NCBI RefSeq assembly: GCF_029952525.1
Contig: NZ_JASAOF010000008.1
Location: 173,304 to 237,303 of the forward strand
DNA length: 64,000 nucleotides
Direction of reading: 5' to 3'
Source: Saccharopolyspora ipomoeae
GTDB lineage: Bacteria > Actinomycetota > Actinomycetes > Mycobacteriales > Pseudonocardiaceae
A program made the translations under genes and the position numbers. The notes under the pieces are model-generated. The model was not told the DNA's origin, did no database searches, and saw only the letters and a list, made by a program, of their open reading frames with translations. This document shows positions 52,007 through 61,949 of this stretch, piece after piece (the first letter of the stretch is position 1; the number at the start of each line of letters is the position of its first letter).

Positions 52007-52894
52007 TCAGAGGAGCCCTGCCAGGCGGGTGGTGATCTCGTCGGTGCGCTCCAGGGGGAGCATGTGGCCCGCGCCCGGGTACAGGTAGTACCGGGCGTCG
52101 GGGAGGGCTTCGGCGATGCGCTCGGCGTGGTCCTGCGGGGTGAGCCGGTCGGACCCGCCCGCGAAGATCAGCGTCGGGATGCCGCGCAGCCGTTCCAAGG
52201 CGTCCAGCCGCTCGTGGACCGCGAGGGATTCCCGGTAGCCGGCCATGTTGACCGGGTGGCACCCGGCGAGCCAGGAGGCCGTGGCGGCGACGTCGTCGGA
52301 CTTCGGGTCCTTGCCGAACAGCAGCCAGCGCACGCCCGGCCGCAGCCAGCCCGACGCCGGGCTGACCTTCCCGCCCTTGGCGCCCGCGAGGTAGCGGCGC
52401 AGCAGCCGCTCGCCCGCGTTGAACACGTCCGCGCCGGGCTTGGGCAGGCCGAAGCTCGGCGCCGCCAGGTTCCCCGACGAGGTCGCCACCAGCGCCACGC
52501 CGCGCACCCGGTCGAAGATCTCCGGGTGCTGCTCGGCCAGCGCCATGATCGTCATGCCGCCCATCGAGTGCCCGGCCAGCACGATCGGCCCCTCCGGGAC
52601 CCGCTCGGCGAGGAGTTCGGCGAGGTCGTCGGCGCAGCGGCGGATGGTGGCCTCGCCCGCCACCGCGGGTGCGCTGCCGCCGTGACCGCGCAGGTCGAAC
52701 CGGAGCGTGCGCACGTTGCGCCCGGCCGCGGCGGGCAGACCGGCGGCGACGCGGTCCCAGGTGTGCTTGCTCAGCGTCCAGCCGTGCACGAAGACCGCGG
52801 TGACCGGCGCGTCGGCCGGACCCTCGTCGATCAGCCGCAGGCGGGCTCCGTCGCTGGTGGTGAACTCGGCGGCAGCAACCGTCTGCACTTCCAC
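52007..52894 (-). CDS. Alpha/beta hydrolase
   Basis: 295 residues from GTG. HGWTLSKHTWD (oxyanion loop, about 37), FDLRGHGGS, nucleophile elbow AGHSMGGMT with Ser110, LIFAGGSDRLTPQDH (acid) and PGAGHMLPLE (His) are present. Typical of lipase or esterase-like alpha/beta hydrolases; a cap domain lies at about 140-215. It is divergent from the second TetR gene, and a 17-bp palindrome sits 17 bases upstream of its start, so control by that TetR protein is likely. Confidence 0.9.
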   Translation of the reverse strand: MEVQTVAAAEFTTSDGARLRLIDEGPADAPVTAVFVHGWTLSKHTWDRVAAGLPAAAGRNVRTLRFDLRGHGGSAPAVAGEATIRRCADDLAELLAERVPEGPIVLAGHSMGGMTIMALAEQHPEIFDRVRGVALVATSSGNLAAPSFGLPKPGADVFNAGERLLRRYLAGAKGGKVSPASGWLRPGVRWLLFGKDPKSDDVAATASWLAGCHPVNMAGYRESLAVHERLDALERLRGIPTLIFAGGSDRLTPQDHAERIAEALPDARYYLYPGAGHMLPLERTDEITTRLAGLL

Positions 52895-52910
52895 TCCCCG
52901 AAAGTTTGCG

Positions 52911-52927
52911 TGTTACCGTCGGTAACA
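52911..52927. promoter_or_regulatory. 17-bp palindromic TetR operator
   Basis: TGTTACCGTCGGTAACA is a perfect palindrome around a central T, halfway between the hydrolase start (52894) and the tetR start (52943). It is well placed to repress both divergent genes. Confidence 0.75.
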
Positions 52928-52942
52928 GTAATCTCGGGTAGC

Positions 52943-53692
52943 GTGAGTCAGAACGCCCGGCATGTCAAGGCTGCCCGCAACGACGAGCACAAGGGCGACG
53001 CCCGCAAGGAGCGGTGGCGCGAGCACCGGCTGGCCCGCCGCGCCGAGCTCGTCCAGGCCGCCGTCCGCGCCATCGGCGAGCACGGCGCCGACGTCGGCAT
53101 GGACGACATCGCCACCGAGGCCGGCGTCAGCAAGCCCGTGCTCTACCGGCACTTCAGCGACAAGAGCGACCTCTACGTCGCCGTCGGCGAGTGGGGCACC
53201 GACCTGCTGATGCAGCGGCTCAAACCGCTGTTCCGGATCAACGGCTCCGCCAACGAGCTCATCCACCGGCTGCTCGACGCCTACCTCGGCCTGATCGAGG
53301 AGTACCCCGACCTCTACCGGTTCGTCGTGCAGCGCAACTTCACCGACCGCCCCGTCGCCAGCGACCCGGTGTCCGACGAGAAGACCGTCATCGCCAACTC
53401 GCTGGCCCGCCTGCTCGGCCGCTACATGCGCGCGCTGGGACTGGACTCCGGCGGCGTCGAGGTGTGGAGCCACGGCCTGGTCGGGCTCGTGCAGGCCAGC
53501 GGCGACTGGTGGCTGGACCGGCAGACCATGAGCCGCGAGGACCTCACCAACTACCTGGCGCAGGTCATCTGGTCCGGCATCGACGGCGTGCTGCGCTCGG
53601 CCGGCCTGGTGCTGGACCCGGACGAGAACCTCGACCTGCTGGACGAGACCTACCTGGAGATCGTCCCCGACGAGGACCGGGAACTGGGCTGA
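52943..53692 (+). CDS. TetR-family transcriptional regulator
   Basis: 249 residues from GTG (VSQNARHVKAARNDEHKGDARKERW). After a basic 30-residue extension comes the DNA-binding domain RRAELVQAAVRAIGEHGADVGMDDIATEAGVSKPVLYRHFSDKSDLYVAVG. The large C-terminal domain (YPDLYRFVVQRNF...GLVGLVQASGDWWL) fits the TetR groups that sense acyl or lipid ligands. It is divergent from an alpha/beta hydrolase with a perfect palindrome between them. The open frame upstream to 52064 is antisense to the hydrolase. Confidence 0.92.
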   Translation: MSQNARHVKAARNDEHKGDARKERWREHRLARRAELVQAAVRAIGEHGADVGMDDIATEAGVSKPVLYRHFSDKSDLYVAVGEWGTDLLMQRLKPLFRINGSANELIHRLLDAYLGLIEEYPDLYRFVVQRNFTDRPVASDPVSDEKTVIANSLARLLGRYMRALGLDSGGVEVWSHGLVGLVQASGDWWLDRQTMSREDLTNYLAQVIWSGIDGVLRSAGLVLDPDENLDLLDETYLEIVPDEDRELG

Positions 53693-53698
53693 CACGCG

Positions 53699-53736
53699 TC
53701 GAGGGGCACCCCGGGATCTCCCGGAATGCCCCTCGA
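53699..53736. terminator. Bidirectional terminator between tetR and the DUF3107 gene
   Basis: TCGAGGGGCA (53699-53708) pairs with TGCCCCTCGA (53727-53736); an inner CCGGGA/TCCCGG stem closes the loop. It lies between two convergent genes. Confidence 0.85.
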
Positions 53737-53753
53737 CCAGCACGAATCAGGTG

Positions 53754-53981
53754 TCAGCCGACCCCGAAGCCCACGCGCGGCACGTCCGCCGGTCCGATCT
53801 CGATGTAGGCGATCTTGGTGGACGGGATGATGATGCGCCGCCCCTTGCTGTCGTCCAGCGCCAGCACGCTCGCGTCGTTCTTCAGCGCGTCCGAGACCAG
53901 CGACTCGATCTCCTGCGGGGACTGTCCGCTGTCAACCGTCAGCTCGCGCGGACTGTCCACGACGCCGATCTTGACCTCCAC
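53754..53981 (-). CDS. DUF3107 family protein
   Basis: 75 residues from GTG at 53981 with GGAGG six bases upstream (VEVKIGVVDSPRELTVDSGQSPQEIESLV). The conserved ATP-synthase-epsilon-like beta pattern, then LALDDSKGRRIIIPSTKIAYIEIG, identifies the family (M. tuberculosis TB9.4/Rv3208A). Function unknown; cytoplasmic. Its upstream neighbour on the same strand is the ferritin-like gene, with a 99-base gap. Confidence 0.92.
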   Translation of the reverse strand: MEVKIGVVDSPRELTVDSGQSPQEIESLVSDALKNDASVLALDDSKGRRIIIPSTKIAYIEIGPADVPRVGFGVG

Positions 53982-54080
53982 GCCGAACCTCCGTAGGGCA
54001 CTAGAAACGATGTGACGGGCCAAGGCTATCCCAGCCCCACCGCAGCCCACCGGATCTGCCCATTCGCTCAGAGCGAATCG

Positions 54081-54767
54081 TCAGCCCAGGCCGAGGTTGC
54101 CCATGCGCTTGGTGTGGTTGTTCTGCAGCCGCCGGAACATCGCCCCGACGCCCGTGAGGTCGCCCGAGCCCTTGATGATCAGCTCCGCGAGCGCGTCCCG
54201 CTCCACCACGACGTGCTGGGCCTGGGTGATCGCCTCGCCGAGCAGGCGACGTCCCCACAGCGTCAGCTTGTCGCGCAGCGAGCGGTCGTCTGCGCAGGCC
54301 GCCTGCACCTCGCGCTCGGCGAAGGCCGAGTGGCCGGTGTCGGCCAGCACCGTCAGCACCAGCTCGCGCGTGTCGGCGTCGAGCCACTCGGCGACCTCGC
54401 GGTAGAAGTCGGCCGCCAGACCGTCACCCACGTAGGCCTTGACCAGCGACTCCAGCCACGAGTGCGGGGCGGTCGAGGAGTTGAACGCGTCGAAGGGCTG
54501 GGCGAAGGGCTGCATGGCCTCCTCGACCGCGACCCCGCGGTCGGCCAGCGCCTGCTGCAGCATCCGGTAGTGGCCGATCTCCGCGGCCGCCATGCTCGAC
54601 AGCGCGGCCCGGCCGGTCAGCGTCGGCGCGGTGCGCGCGTCCTCGGCCAACCGGTCGAAGGCGGACAGTTCGCCGTAGGCCAGCGCCGCGAGCAGATCCA
54701 CGACGCCTTCTTGGTAACGCTCGTCACTCTCACCCGGTGTGGTGGCCCGCTGGTCAGCCTCGTTCAT
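54081..54767 (-). CDS. Ferritin-like diiron protein
   Basis: 228 residues from ATG at 54767 (MNEADQRATTPGESDERYQEGVVDLL). Four-helix-bundle iron ligands are seen in LAYGELSAFDRLAED (Glu), SSMAAAEIGHYRML (ExxH), FYREVAEWLD (Glu) and HSAFAEREVQAACADD (Glu); RRLLGEAITQAQHVVVERD adds a further helix. This matches the actinobacterial ferritin-like domain group related to MiaE, a tRNA hydroxylase, and holds the Rv3210c place. Whether it modifies tRNA is unproved. Confidence 0.85.
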   Translation of the reverse strand: MNEADQRATTPGESDERYQEGVVDLLAALAYGELSAFDRLAEDARTAPTLTGRAALSSMAAAEIGHYRMLQQALADRGVAVEEAMQPFAQPFDAFNSSTAPHSWLESLVKAYVGDGLAADFYREVAEWLDADTRELVLTVLADTGHSAFAEREVQAACADDRSLRDKLTLWGRRLLGEAITQAQHVVVERDALAELIIKGSGDLTGVGAMFRRLQNNHTKRMGNLGLG

Positions 54768-55126
54768 GGCTGCGAGCGTAACCGTCGGCACGCCCGAGTT
54801 ATACGCGCCACGTCAGTTTCGCGTTCAGAACAGGTATCCTCGGCCCCGGAGGAGCAATCGGCGTCCTGACGACGCGGTGCAACCACCGCGGGGTCGGCTC
54901 CCCGAAACGTCACGGTCCGGGCGACGGGCGCCCGAGCGGGACGGCCCCGGGACATGTCGGCGCGACGCGGCTCGAGCGAACGGCTCGACGGCCCTGGCGC
55001 GCATGCGACGCCGATGAGACAACGAACCAGCCAGCGGGGTACTCGCCGCTGTAGCGAAACGAAGGCGCGCACCATTACGTCGGTGACCACGAGCACTCCG
55101 AGCGGCCGCGACCACGCGGCCACCGT
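54768..55126 (+). other. Long gap / 5' leader of the DEAD-box helicase
   Basis: 359 bases between divergent genes with no convincing ORF. DEAD-box RNA helicases of this type often have long autoregulated 5' leaders. A possible -10 TATCCT lies at about 54835. Nothing else is seen. Confidence 0.5.
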
Positions 55127-56863
<1,737 letters not shown>

Positions 56864-56880
56864 TCAGCGCACACCTGGAG

Positions 56881-56909
56881 ATCTCGACCTCCCCGGCGGG
56901 GGTCGAGAT
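56881..56909 (+). terminator. Terminator behind the DEAD-box helicase gene
   Basis: ATCTCGACC-T-CCCC pairs with GGGGGTCGAGAT with one bulged T, followed by TTCTG. Confidence 0.8.
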
Positions 56910-56980
56910 TTCTGCGTGTAGGGCCTGTTCAGCGCGCGGGTAAGCTTCCGCCAAGACGCCTGAGCGATGGGGAGTTGGTT

Positions 56981-58183
56981 GTGGTCCGGCCTGAGCGGCG
57001 CACTCGGGGTGACATCGCCGCGGTCGTGGTGATCGTGGTGGCCGCGCTCGTCGGCGCCGGCGTGCTGTGGCTGCACAGCGACGCGCGCGCGACGATCTCG
57101 GAGACCTCCCCCGAACCGCTGCCCGCGCCCCCGAAGCCGGCGACCGTCCCGTCCGCCCTGCACGAGGTCTGGCGCGCGCCGAGCACCGCCACCCCGGTCC
57201 CGGTGATCGCACCGCCCGCGGTCGTCACCGGCACCGGCAACGAGGTTCTGGGGCACGACCCGCTGACCGGCCGGGTCGCCTGGCGCTACGCGCGCGACAT
57301 CCCGCTGTGCACCATCGGCACCGAGTGGGACCGGGCCGTCGCCGTCTTCCGCAAGTCGCACAACTGCAGCGAGGTCACCTCGCTGCGCGGGCCGACCGGG
57401 GAGCGCGGGCCGCAGCGCAACACCGACGCCGAGTTCGGCACCCGGCTGCTCGGCGACGGCACCTACCTGACCGCCACCGGCACCCGTTCCTTCGAGTCCT
57501 GGCGCTCGGACCTGGTGCGCACCCAGCAGTTCGGCATCCCGCCGCAGCTGAAGAACCCGGACAACAACATCGAGCGCCCGAACTGCACCTACACCTCGAT
57601 CGCCGTCGGCCACGACCGGGCGAGCGCGGTCGAGAACTGCCCCGGCGAGACCGGGCGGATCACCACGATCAAGACCCACCCCGAGGACGACGAGAAGCCC
57701 GAGGAGATCTTCAGCGTCGCCCTCGGCAGCCGCGACGCCTCGGTGGTGGCGGTGACCGATCAGCGCACCGCCGTGGTCATGCGCGACACCTCGCAGCTGC
57801 TGCTGTTCGACGACGCGGGCCGCACGGTCTCCAGCTACCCGGTGCGCCTCGGCCCGCTCACCGGTCGCGACAACGTGCGGGTGGAGAGCACCGCGATCGG
57901 CAGCCGCGTCTACTGGCACACCGGCGCGGACACGATCGCGCTGGACCCGGTGACCCTCGCGCCGCTGTGGACCAGCCCGGACACGCTCGGCGCGGGCACG
58001 TCGCTGGCCGACCGGCTGGTGATCCCGGTGAGCGGCGGGATGGCGGTGCTCGACCCGGCGACCGGTGTCCGCGAGCGCGTCATCCCCGTCGACCGCGGCG
58101 GCTACAGCGGTCCGGTGCGGCTCAACTCCGTCGGCCCCGTCGTCCTGGAGCAGCGCGGCGACACCCTGGTCGCCCTGCGCTGA
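56981..58183 (+). CDS. Membrane-anchored beta-propeller (PQQ-like) protein
   Basis: 400 residues from GTG with GGGGAG six bases upstream (VVRPERRTRGDIAAVVVIVVAALVGAG); a TTG two codons earlier is possible. One membrane segment (about 11-32) leads to an extracytoplasmic domain built of repeated propeller blades, e.g. VTGTGNEVLGHDPLTGRVAWRYARD and IALDPVTLAPLWTS, with cysteines in CTIGTE, HNCSE, NCTYT and ENCPG. Function unknown. It holds the place of Rv3212 behind the helicase. Confidence 0.88.
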   Translation: MVRPERRTRGDIAAVVVIVVAALVGAGVLWLHSDARATISETSPEPLPAPPKPATVPSALHEVWRAPSTATPVPVIAPPAVVTGTGNEVLGHDPLTGRVAWRYARDIPLCTIGTEWDRAVAVFRKSHNCSEVTSLRGPTGERGPQRNTDAEFGTRLLGDGTYLTATGTRSFESWRSDLVRTQQFGIPPQLKNPDNNIERPNCTYTSIAVGHDRASAVENCPGETGRITTIKTHPEDDEKPEEIFSVALGSRDASVVAVTDQRTAVVMRDTSQLLLFDDAGRTVSSYPVRLGPLTGRDNVRVESTAIGSRVYWHTGADTIALDPVTLAPLWTSPDTLGAGTSLADRLVIPVSGGMAVLDPATGVRERVIPVDRGGYSGPVRLNSVGPVVLEQRGDTLVALR

Positions 58184-58289
58184 TCTTGCGGTGCCCTGCG
58201 CTGAGCGCGGCGGTGTCCCGCGGAGCTCAGGAGCTGCGGAGGGGACGGTTTTTCCTCGAATCACCCATGCTCGATGTCCGAAATGTCGG

Positions 58290-58311
58290 GACAGTTCTCA
58301 CTAACACTGTC
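58290..58311. repeat. Degenerate family A palindrome, 58.3 kb
   Basis: GACAGT (58290-58295) and ACTGTC (58306-58311) are kept while the centre reads TCTCACTAAC. It lies between convergent genes, and its last bases form the TGA of the membrane protein gene. Confidence 0.5.
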
Positions 58312-58780
58312 ACCACCACCAGAACCAGAGGGAGCCGAGGACCACGATCAGCACCCCGGCCACGGCGAGACCGCCGTTGCGATCGCGGTGGCGGTCGGCG
58401 TAGGTCTGCAGCGCGACGGCCACCAGAGCCGCGACCACCTGCGAGACCACCGCGCCGACGCCCGGCCCCTGCTGCCCGTGCCCGGTGGCCCAGAACTGGA
58501 CCCCGATCAGGATCAGCGACAGCACCAGCGAACCCATCGCCAGCGCGCCGGTGAAGCTGCGCAGCGTCGTCCCGGCGGAGCTCACCCGGTGCGGCCGGGC
58601 CAGCTCGTGACGCGCGTGAGGCGGCCGCGGGCGCTGGGCCTGCGGGGCCGTGCGGCGCGGCCGGGGCGGCTGCATGCGGCGCGCACCGTCGTCCGGCGGC
58701 ATGTGCCGCGTGCGCGGCGGCGGGGTGCGGCGTTGCGGGGCTGGTGCGTGCATCGGCCCGTCCTCCGGTCGAAAGCTCAT
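58310..58780 (-). CDS. Two-pass membrane protein of unknown function
   Basis: 156 residues from ATG at 58780, which overlaps the stop of the nuclease gene (ATGA); an ATG nine codons later has a GGAGGAC site and is an alternative. Residues up to about 80 are Pro/Arg-rich and disordered (RRTPPPRTRHMPPDD). Then come ALAMGSLVLSLILIGVQFWATG, a linker, VVSQVVAALVAVALQTYAD and a C-terminal VAGVLIVVLGSLWFWWW, so two or three membrane segments. No family recognised. Coupled to the RecB-type nuclease. Confidence 0.65.
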   Translation of the reverse strand: MSFRPEDGPMHAPAPQRRTPPPRTRHMPPDDGARRMQPPRPRRTAPQAQRPRPPHARHELARPHRVSSAGTTLRSFTGALAMGSLVLSLILIGVQFWATGHGQQGPGVGAVVSQVVAALVAVALQTYADRHRDRNGGLAVAGVLIVVLGSLWFWWW

Positions 58781-59631
58781 CCGTCCCCCAGCAGCGCCCA
58801 GGGTCGCAGATCCGGCGCGGCCCGCTGTCCCTCGGTGCAGTGTGCCCGGAAATCGCACCAGGAGCAGTGCGATCCGGTGCTGACCGGAAACGCGGTCTCG
58901 GCAACGTCGTTCGAGTTCGCCGAGTCCAGCGCGTCGGTCGCGTCCTGGATCTCACCCGCCAGCCGTTCGGCCCGCTCCCGGAGCCCGTCGAGGGACTCGG
59001 CGGTGTGATCCCAGGCCGAGACCGTACCGGTGGGCAGGTGGTGCAGCTCCACCCGGTTGCACCGCCGCCGCAGGGTTTTCCGCACCGCCATCGCGTACAG
59101 GCCCAGGGCCAGCGAGTTCTTGGCGTCGTCGACCCGCAGCCCGTGCCTGCCGGTCTTGTAGTCGACCACCACCAGCTCGCCGTCGCGCTCGTCGACGCGG
59201 TCCACCCGGCCCTCGGCGATGATCTCGCCGACCGGCGCGGACACCCAGCGCTCGACGGCGACCGGGGTGAAGTCGGCGGGCAGCGCGGCCACGTAGTCGT
59301 GGACCCAGCGCTGCGCGCGGCGGCGGTGCTCGGCCGCCTGCTCGGAATCGGCGAACCCGTCGGACTTCCAGCACCGGTGCACCAGCAGCTCGGCGCGCTG
59401 CGGTGTCCGCTTCTGCGGCGGCAGCTCGAAGTAGGCCTTCAGCGCGTTGTGCACGACCGCGCCGAGCGTGGCGTTCGCCCAGGCCCCACCGCGCTTCGGC
59501 GCAGGTCTGTCGAGGTAGGCCATCCGGTAGCGGCGCGGGCATCCCGCCCACGTCGACAAGCGGGCCGGGGTGACCCGCACGAGCTTGTCGGGGATGCCTT
59601 CCAGACCGAGCTGCTGCTGCACGCCGACCAC
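58777..59631 (-). CDS. RecB-like PD-(D/E)XK nuclease
   Basis: 284 residues from the first of two GTG codons in VVGVQQQLGLEG (59631 or 59622). A CPRRYRMAY opening motif with the first Fe-S cysteine, GAVVHNALKAYFELP, the catalytic core GRVDRVDERDGELVVVDYKTGR and a C-terminal CSWCDFRAHC cluster (three more cysteines) mark a RecB/Cas4-type stand-alone exonuclease with a 4Fe-4S staple. It likely acts in DNA repair. 26 bases follow the PHP gene; it overlaps the next gene. Confidence 0.9.
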   Translation of the reverse strand: MVGVQQQLGLEGIPDKLVRVTPARLSTWAGCPRRYRMAYLDRPAPKRGGAWANATLGAVVHNALKAYFELPPQKRTPQRAELLVHRCWKSDGFADSEQAAEHRRRAQRWVHDYVAALPADFTPVAVERWVSAPVGEIIAEGRVDRVDERDGELVVVDYKTGRHGLRVDDAKNSLALGLYAMAVRKTLRRRCNRVELHHLPTGTVSAWDHTAESLDGLRERAERLAGEIQDATDALDSANSNDVAETAFPVSTGSHCSWCDFRAHCTEGQRAAPDLRPWALLGDG

Positions 59632-59657
59632 ACTACGCAGAACGGCCGAGGCGCGGT

Positions 59658-60530
59658 TCAGCTGATCACCTTGCTCCCGGTGCAGCGCGCGATGATCCGC
59701 TCCAGCGAGTCCGGGTCGGTGGTCTCCTGGCCGATCCTGATGGTCTTGTTGGTGCCGTGGTAGTCGCTGCTGCCGGTCGGGATCAGGTCCAGCTCGGCGG
59801 CGAGCTCGCGCAGCTTCGCCCGGGTCGGCTCGTCGTGATCGGGGTGGTCGATCTCGACCCCGGCCAGCCCGTGATCGGCCAGCTCGGCGATCACCTCGGC
59901 GTTGACGACCGGTCCCCGCTTGTAGGCGAACGGATGCGCCAGCACGGTCGCCCCACCGGCCTCGGCGATCATCGTGATCGCCCGGTGCACGGGGGTGTCG
60001 GTGCGCGGCAGGTAGTAGCTGCCGCCGCTGCTGAGGTACTTCGCGAATGCCTCGTCGACGCTGGCGACCGTGCCGGCCGCGACCAGCGCGCGTGCCAGGT
60101 GCGGGCGTCCGCCCGGCGAGTCCGGCGGCAGTCCCGCCATGATCGCGTCGGGGTCGATCGGGAAGCCGTCGTCGGCCATCCGCCGGGCCATCTGGTGCAG
60201 CCGCTCGCGGCGTTCGGCGCGCAGCCGCGACTGCTCGCGGACCAGGGCGGGCGAGGCGGGGTTGAACAGGTACGCCAGCAGGTGGACGGTGACCCTGCCG
60301 CCGTTGCCGTCGGGGCTGGAGCAGGACAGCTCCGCACCCGGGACCAGCCGGAACGTTCCGGGACGACCGAGTTCGCGCACCGCGCGCTCGGCCTCCGCCC
60401 AACCGGCGGTCGTGTCGTGGTCGGTGATCGCGATCGCGTCCAGCCCGGCCGCGACCGCGGTCGCCACCAGCTCGGACGGCGTGTCGGTCCCGTCGGACTC
60501 GGTGGAATGCGCGTGCAGGTCGATGAGCAC
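59658..60530 (-). CDS. PHP domain phosphoesterase (RNase AM/YciV-like)
   Basis: 290 residues from GTG (VLIDLHAHSTESDGTDTPSELV). Metal ligands appear in HAHS, AIAITDHDTTAGW, the Glu of VPGAELSC, GGATVLAHPFAYKR and GLAGVEIDHPDHDEPT, with STGSSDYHGTN at the end, the full PHP set. Related enzymes are 3',5'-nucleoside bisphosphate phosphatases and 5'-3' RNA exonucleases (E. coli YciV). Cytoplasmic. First gene of a three-gene run with the RecB-like nuclease and a membrane protein. Confidence 0.92.
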   Translation of the reverse strand: MLIDLHAHSTESDGTDTPSELVATAVAAGLDAIAITDHDTTAGWAEAERAVRELGRPGTFRLVPGAELSCSSPDGNGGRVTVHLLAYLFNPASPALVREQSRLRAERRERLHQMARRMADDGFPIDPDAIMAGLPPDSPGGRPHLARALVAAGTVASVDEAFAKYLSSGGSYYLPRTDTPVHRAITMIAEAGGATVLAHPFAYKRGPVVNAEVIAELADHGLAGVEIDHPDHDEPTRAKLRELAAELDLIPTGSSDYHGTNKTIRIGQETTDPDSLERIIARCTGSKVIS

Positions 60531-60612
60531 ACCTCAGTGTGACCCATGACCGGCGTCGAGGAACCCTCGAGCCGGTGATCCCGGACACGCCGGGACCACC
60601 GGTCCCCGAGGA

Positions 60613-61185
60613 CTACAGCTTGGCCGTCTTCCGCTTGCCCACCGCGGCTCGGCGAGCCTTGAGCATCGAGAAGCGGTCTTGCTGCTGGCCCTTCTTGTCG
60701 CCGAAGACCAGGCCGGAGATCGCGTCCTCCACCTCGGTGGGGTTCGGGACGTACTCGATCCGGTTGAGCGCCTGGATCTGACCCGCCGATTCGACGATCA
60801 GCGTGCCGTAACCCATCATGCGCCCCATCAGCGAGCGGTGGAAGGTCAGGTCCGTGACCTTGGTGACCGGCATCATCGCCACGTTGGTGGTGAAGATCCC
60901 GGTCGTGATCAGGAACCGCTTGTCGGTCACGACGATGCGCTCCACGTACCAGTCGAGGACCTGGTAGGTGAAGCGGATCAGCACGACCAACCCGGCGTAC
61001 CAGAGGATGTTCTGGAACAACCAGGAGCTGCCGGCGGGCAGCAGGTACGACACCAGGACGAGCCCGACGAGGAGTCCCGCCGCCTCGAACAGGTCCCACA
61101 CCAGGGCTGCCCAGTGACGCCGAACCCGGATCACCCGGCGTTCGGAGTCCAGCAGGTACTCGTCGGGATCCCTAGGAGCGAACAT
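60613..61185 (-). CDS. PH domain-containing membrane protein
   Basis: 190 residues from ATG (MFAPRDPDEYLLDSERRVIRVRRHWAALVWDLFEAAGL). Two membrane segments (about 30-50, 58-78: GLLVGLVLVSYLLPAG and ILWYAGLVVLIRFTYQVLDWY) precede a bacterial PH (DUF304/bPH_2) domain, VERIVVTDKRFLITTGIFTTNVAMMPVTKVTDLTFHRS. The C-terminal tail is basic. The role is unknown; the PH fold faces the cytoplasm. It lies 82 bases upstream of the PHP gene on the same strand. Confidence 0.9.
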   Translation of the reverse strand: MFAPRDPDEYLLDSERRVIRVRRHWAALVWDLFEAAGLLVGLVLVSYLLPAGSSWLFQNILWYAGLVVLIRFTYQVLDWYVERIVVTDKRFLITTGIFTTNVAMMPVTKVTDLTFHRSLMGRMMGYGTLIVESAGQIQALNRIEYVPNPTEVEDAISGLVFGDKKGQQQDRFSMLKARRAAVGKRKTAKL

Positions 61186-61209
61186 GGCACCCGCCTCCCG
61201 ATTCTCGCT

Positions 61210-61368
61210 TTAAGCCTGGAAGAGGTTCTGCATGAAGGTGATGACGGCTTCTGCAGCACCACGAAGACTGGCCAGGATGCCGTTCACGACATTGCTGGCT
61301 TGGTCCGGCGCGGAAAACAAGAAGAACAGGAGGAAAGCAACCACTGCCCAGGTGAGGATTTTCTTCAT
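61210..61368 (-). CDS. Small membrane protein (52 aa)
   Basis: 52 residues from ATG (MKKILTWAVVAFLLFFLFSAPDQASNVV); a GTG two codons upstream is possible. One hydrophobic segment at about 6-20, then an amphipathic helix NGILASLRGAAEAVITFMQNLFQA. No family name is certain. It lies 24 bases upstream of the PH-domain gene on the same strand and may be co-expressed with it. Confidence 0.65.
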   Translation of the reverse strand: MKKILTWAVVAFLLFFLFSAPDQASNVVNGILASLRGAAEAVITFMQNLFQA

Positions 61369-61520
61369 GTTCACTGTGACGCACCCCGTCCGAAAAAGCC
61401 CTTGAGTAGCACAGGCGCCTGCTGATCCGTTGTACCGCACTCCGCCCCTTAACGGCAGCTTTGTACCGCACTTGGGTCAGTCGTTTCCGGGCAGGCCCGG
61501 ACCAACTACCCTCCGTGTTG

Positions 61521-61949
61521 ATGATCGTATCTGAGAATCCCGTGATCCGCTGCGTCGGAGCTCTCATTTTTGACCCCCGAGGTCGGTTGTGCCTGGTCAA
61601 ACGGGCTAATGAGCCGGGCAGGGGCAAGTGGTCGATCCCCGGAGGCCGGGTGGAGCAGGGAGAAACCGATCATTCGGCGGTACGGCGCGAGGTTTTCGAG
61701 GAAATCGGCCTCGTCGTCACGGTCGGTGATCTTGTGGGGCGGGTCGAGCGCCCCGCACCCCGGGGAACCTTCGAGATCCTCGACTACTCCTGCCGGAGCA
61801 ATGAATGGGAACTTTCCCCTGGTGACGACGCCGCGGACGCAATGTGGGCGGACGGTGCGACTTTCGCCACACTCGATCGAAATGGAGCGCTGACGGCCGG
61901 ATTGGCCGACGCTCTGCGCGCTTGGGATTGTTTACCCCGCAACGAGTGA
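61521..61949 (+). CDS. NUDIX hydrolase
   Basis: 142 residues from ATG (MIVSENPVIRCVGALIFDPRGRL). The NUDIX box is GGRVEQGETDHSAVRREVFEEIGL, complete with REVxEE. The N-terminal RCVGALIFDPRGRLCLVKRANEPGRGKWSIPGG and the length fit ADP-ribose pyrophosphatase or MutT-like enzymes. The substrate is unknown. Divergent from the small membrane protein gene. Less GC-rich than its neighbours in the first half. Confidence 0.88.
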   Translation: MIVSENPVIRCVGALIFDPRGRLCLVKRANEPGRGKWSIPGGRVEQGETDHSAVRREVFEEIGLVVTVGDLVGRVERPAPRGTFEILDYSCRSNEWELSPGDDAADAMWADGATFATLDRNGALTAGLADALRAWDCLPRNE

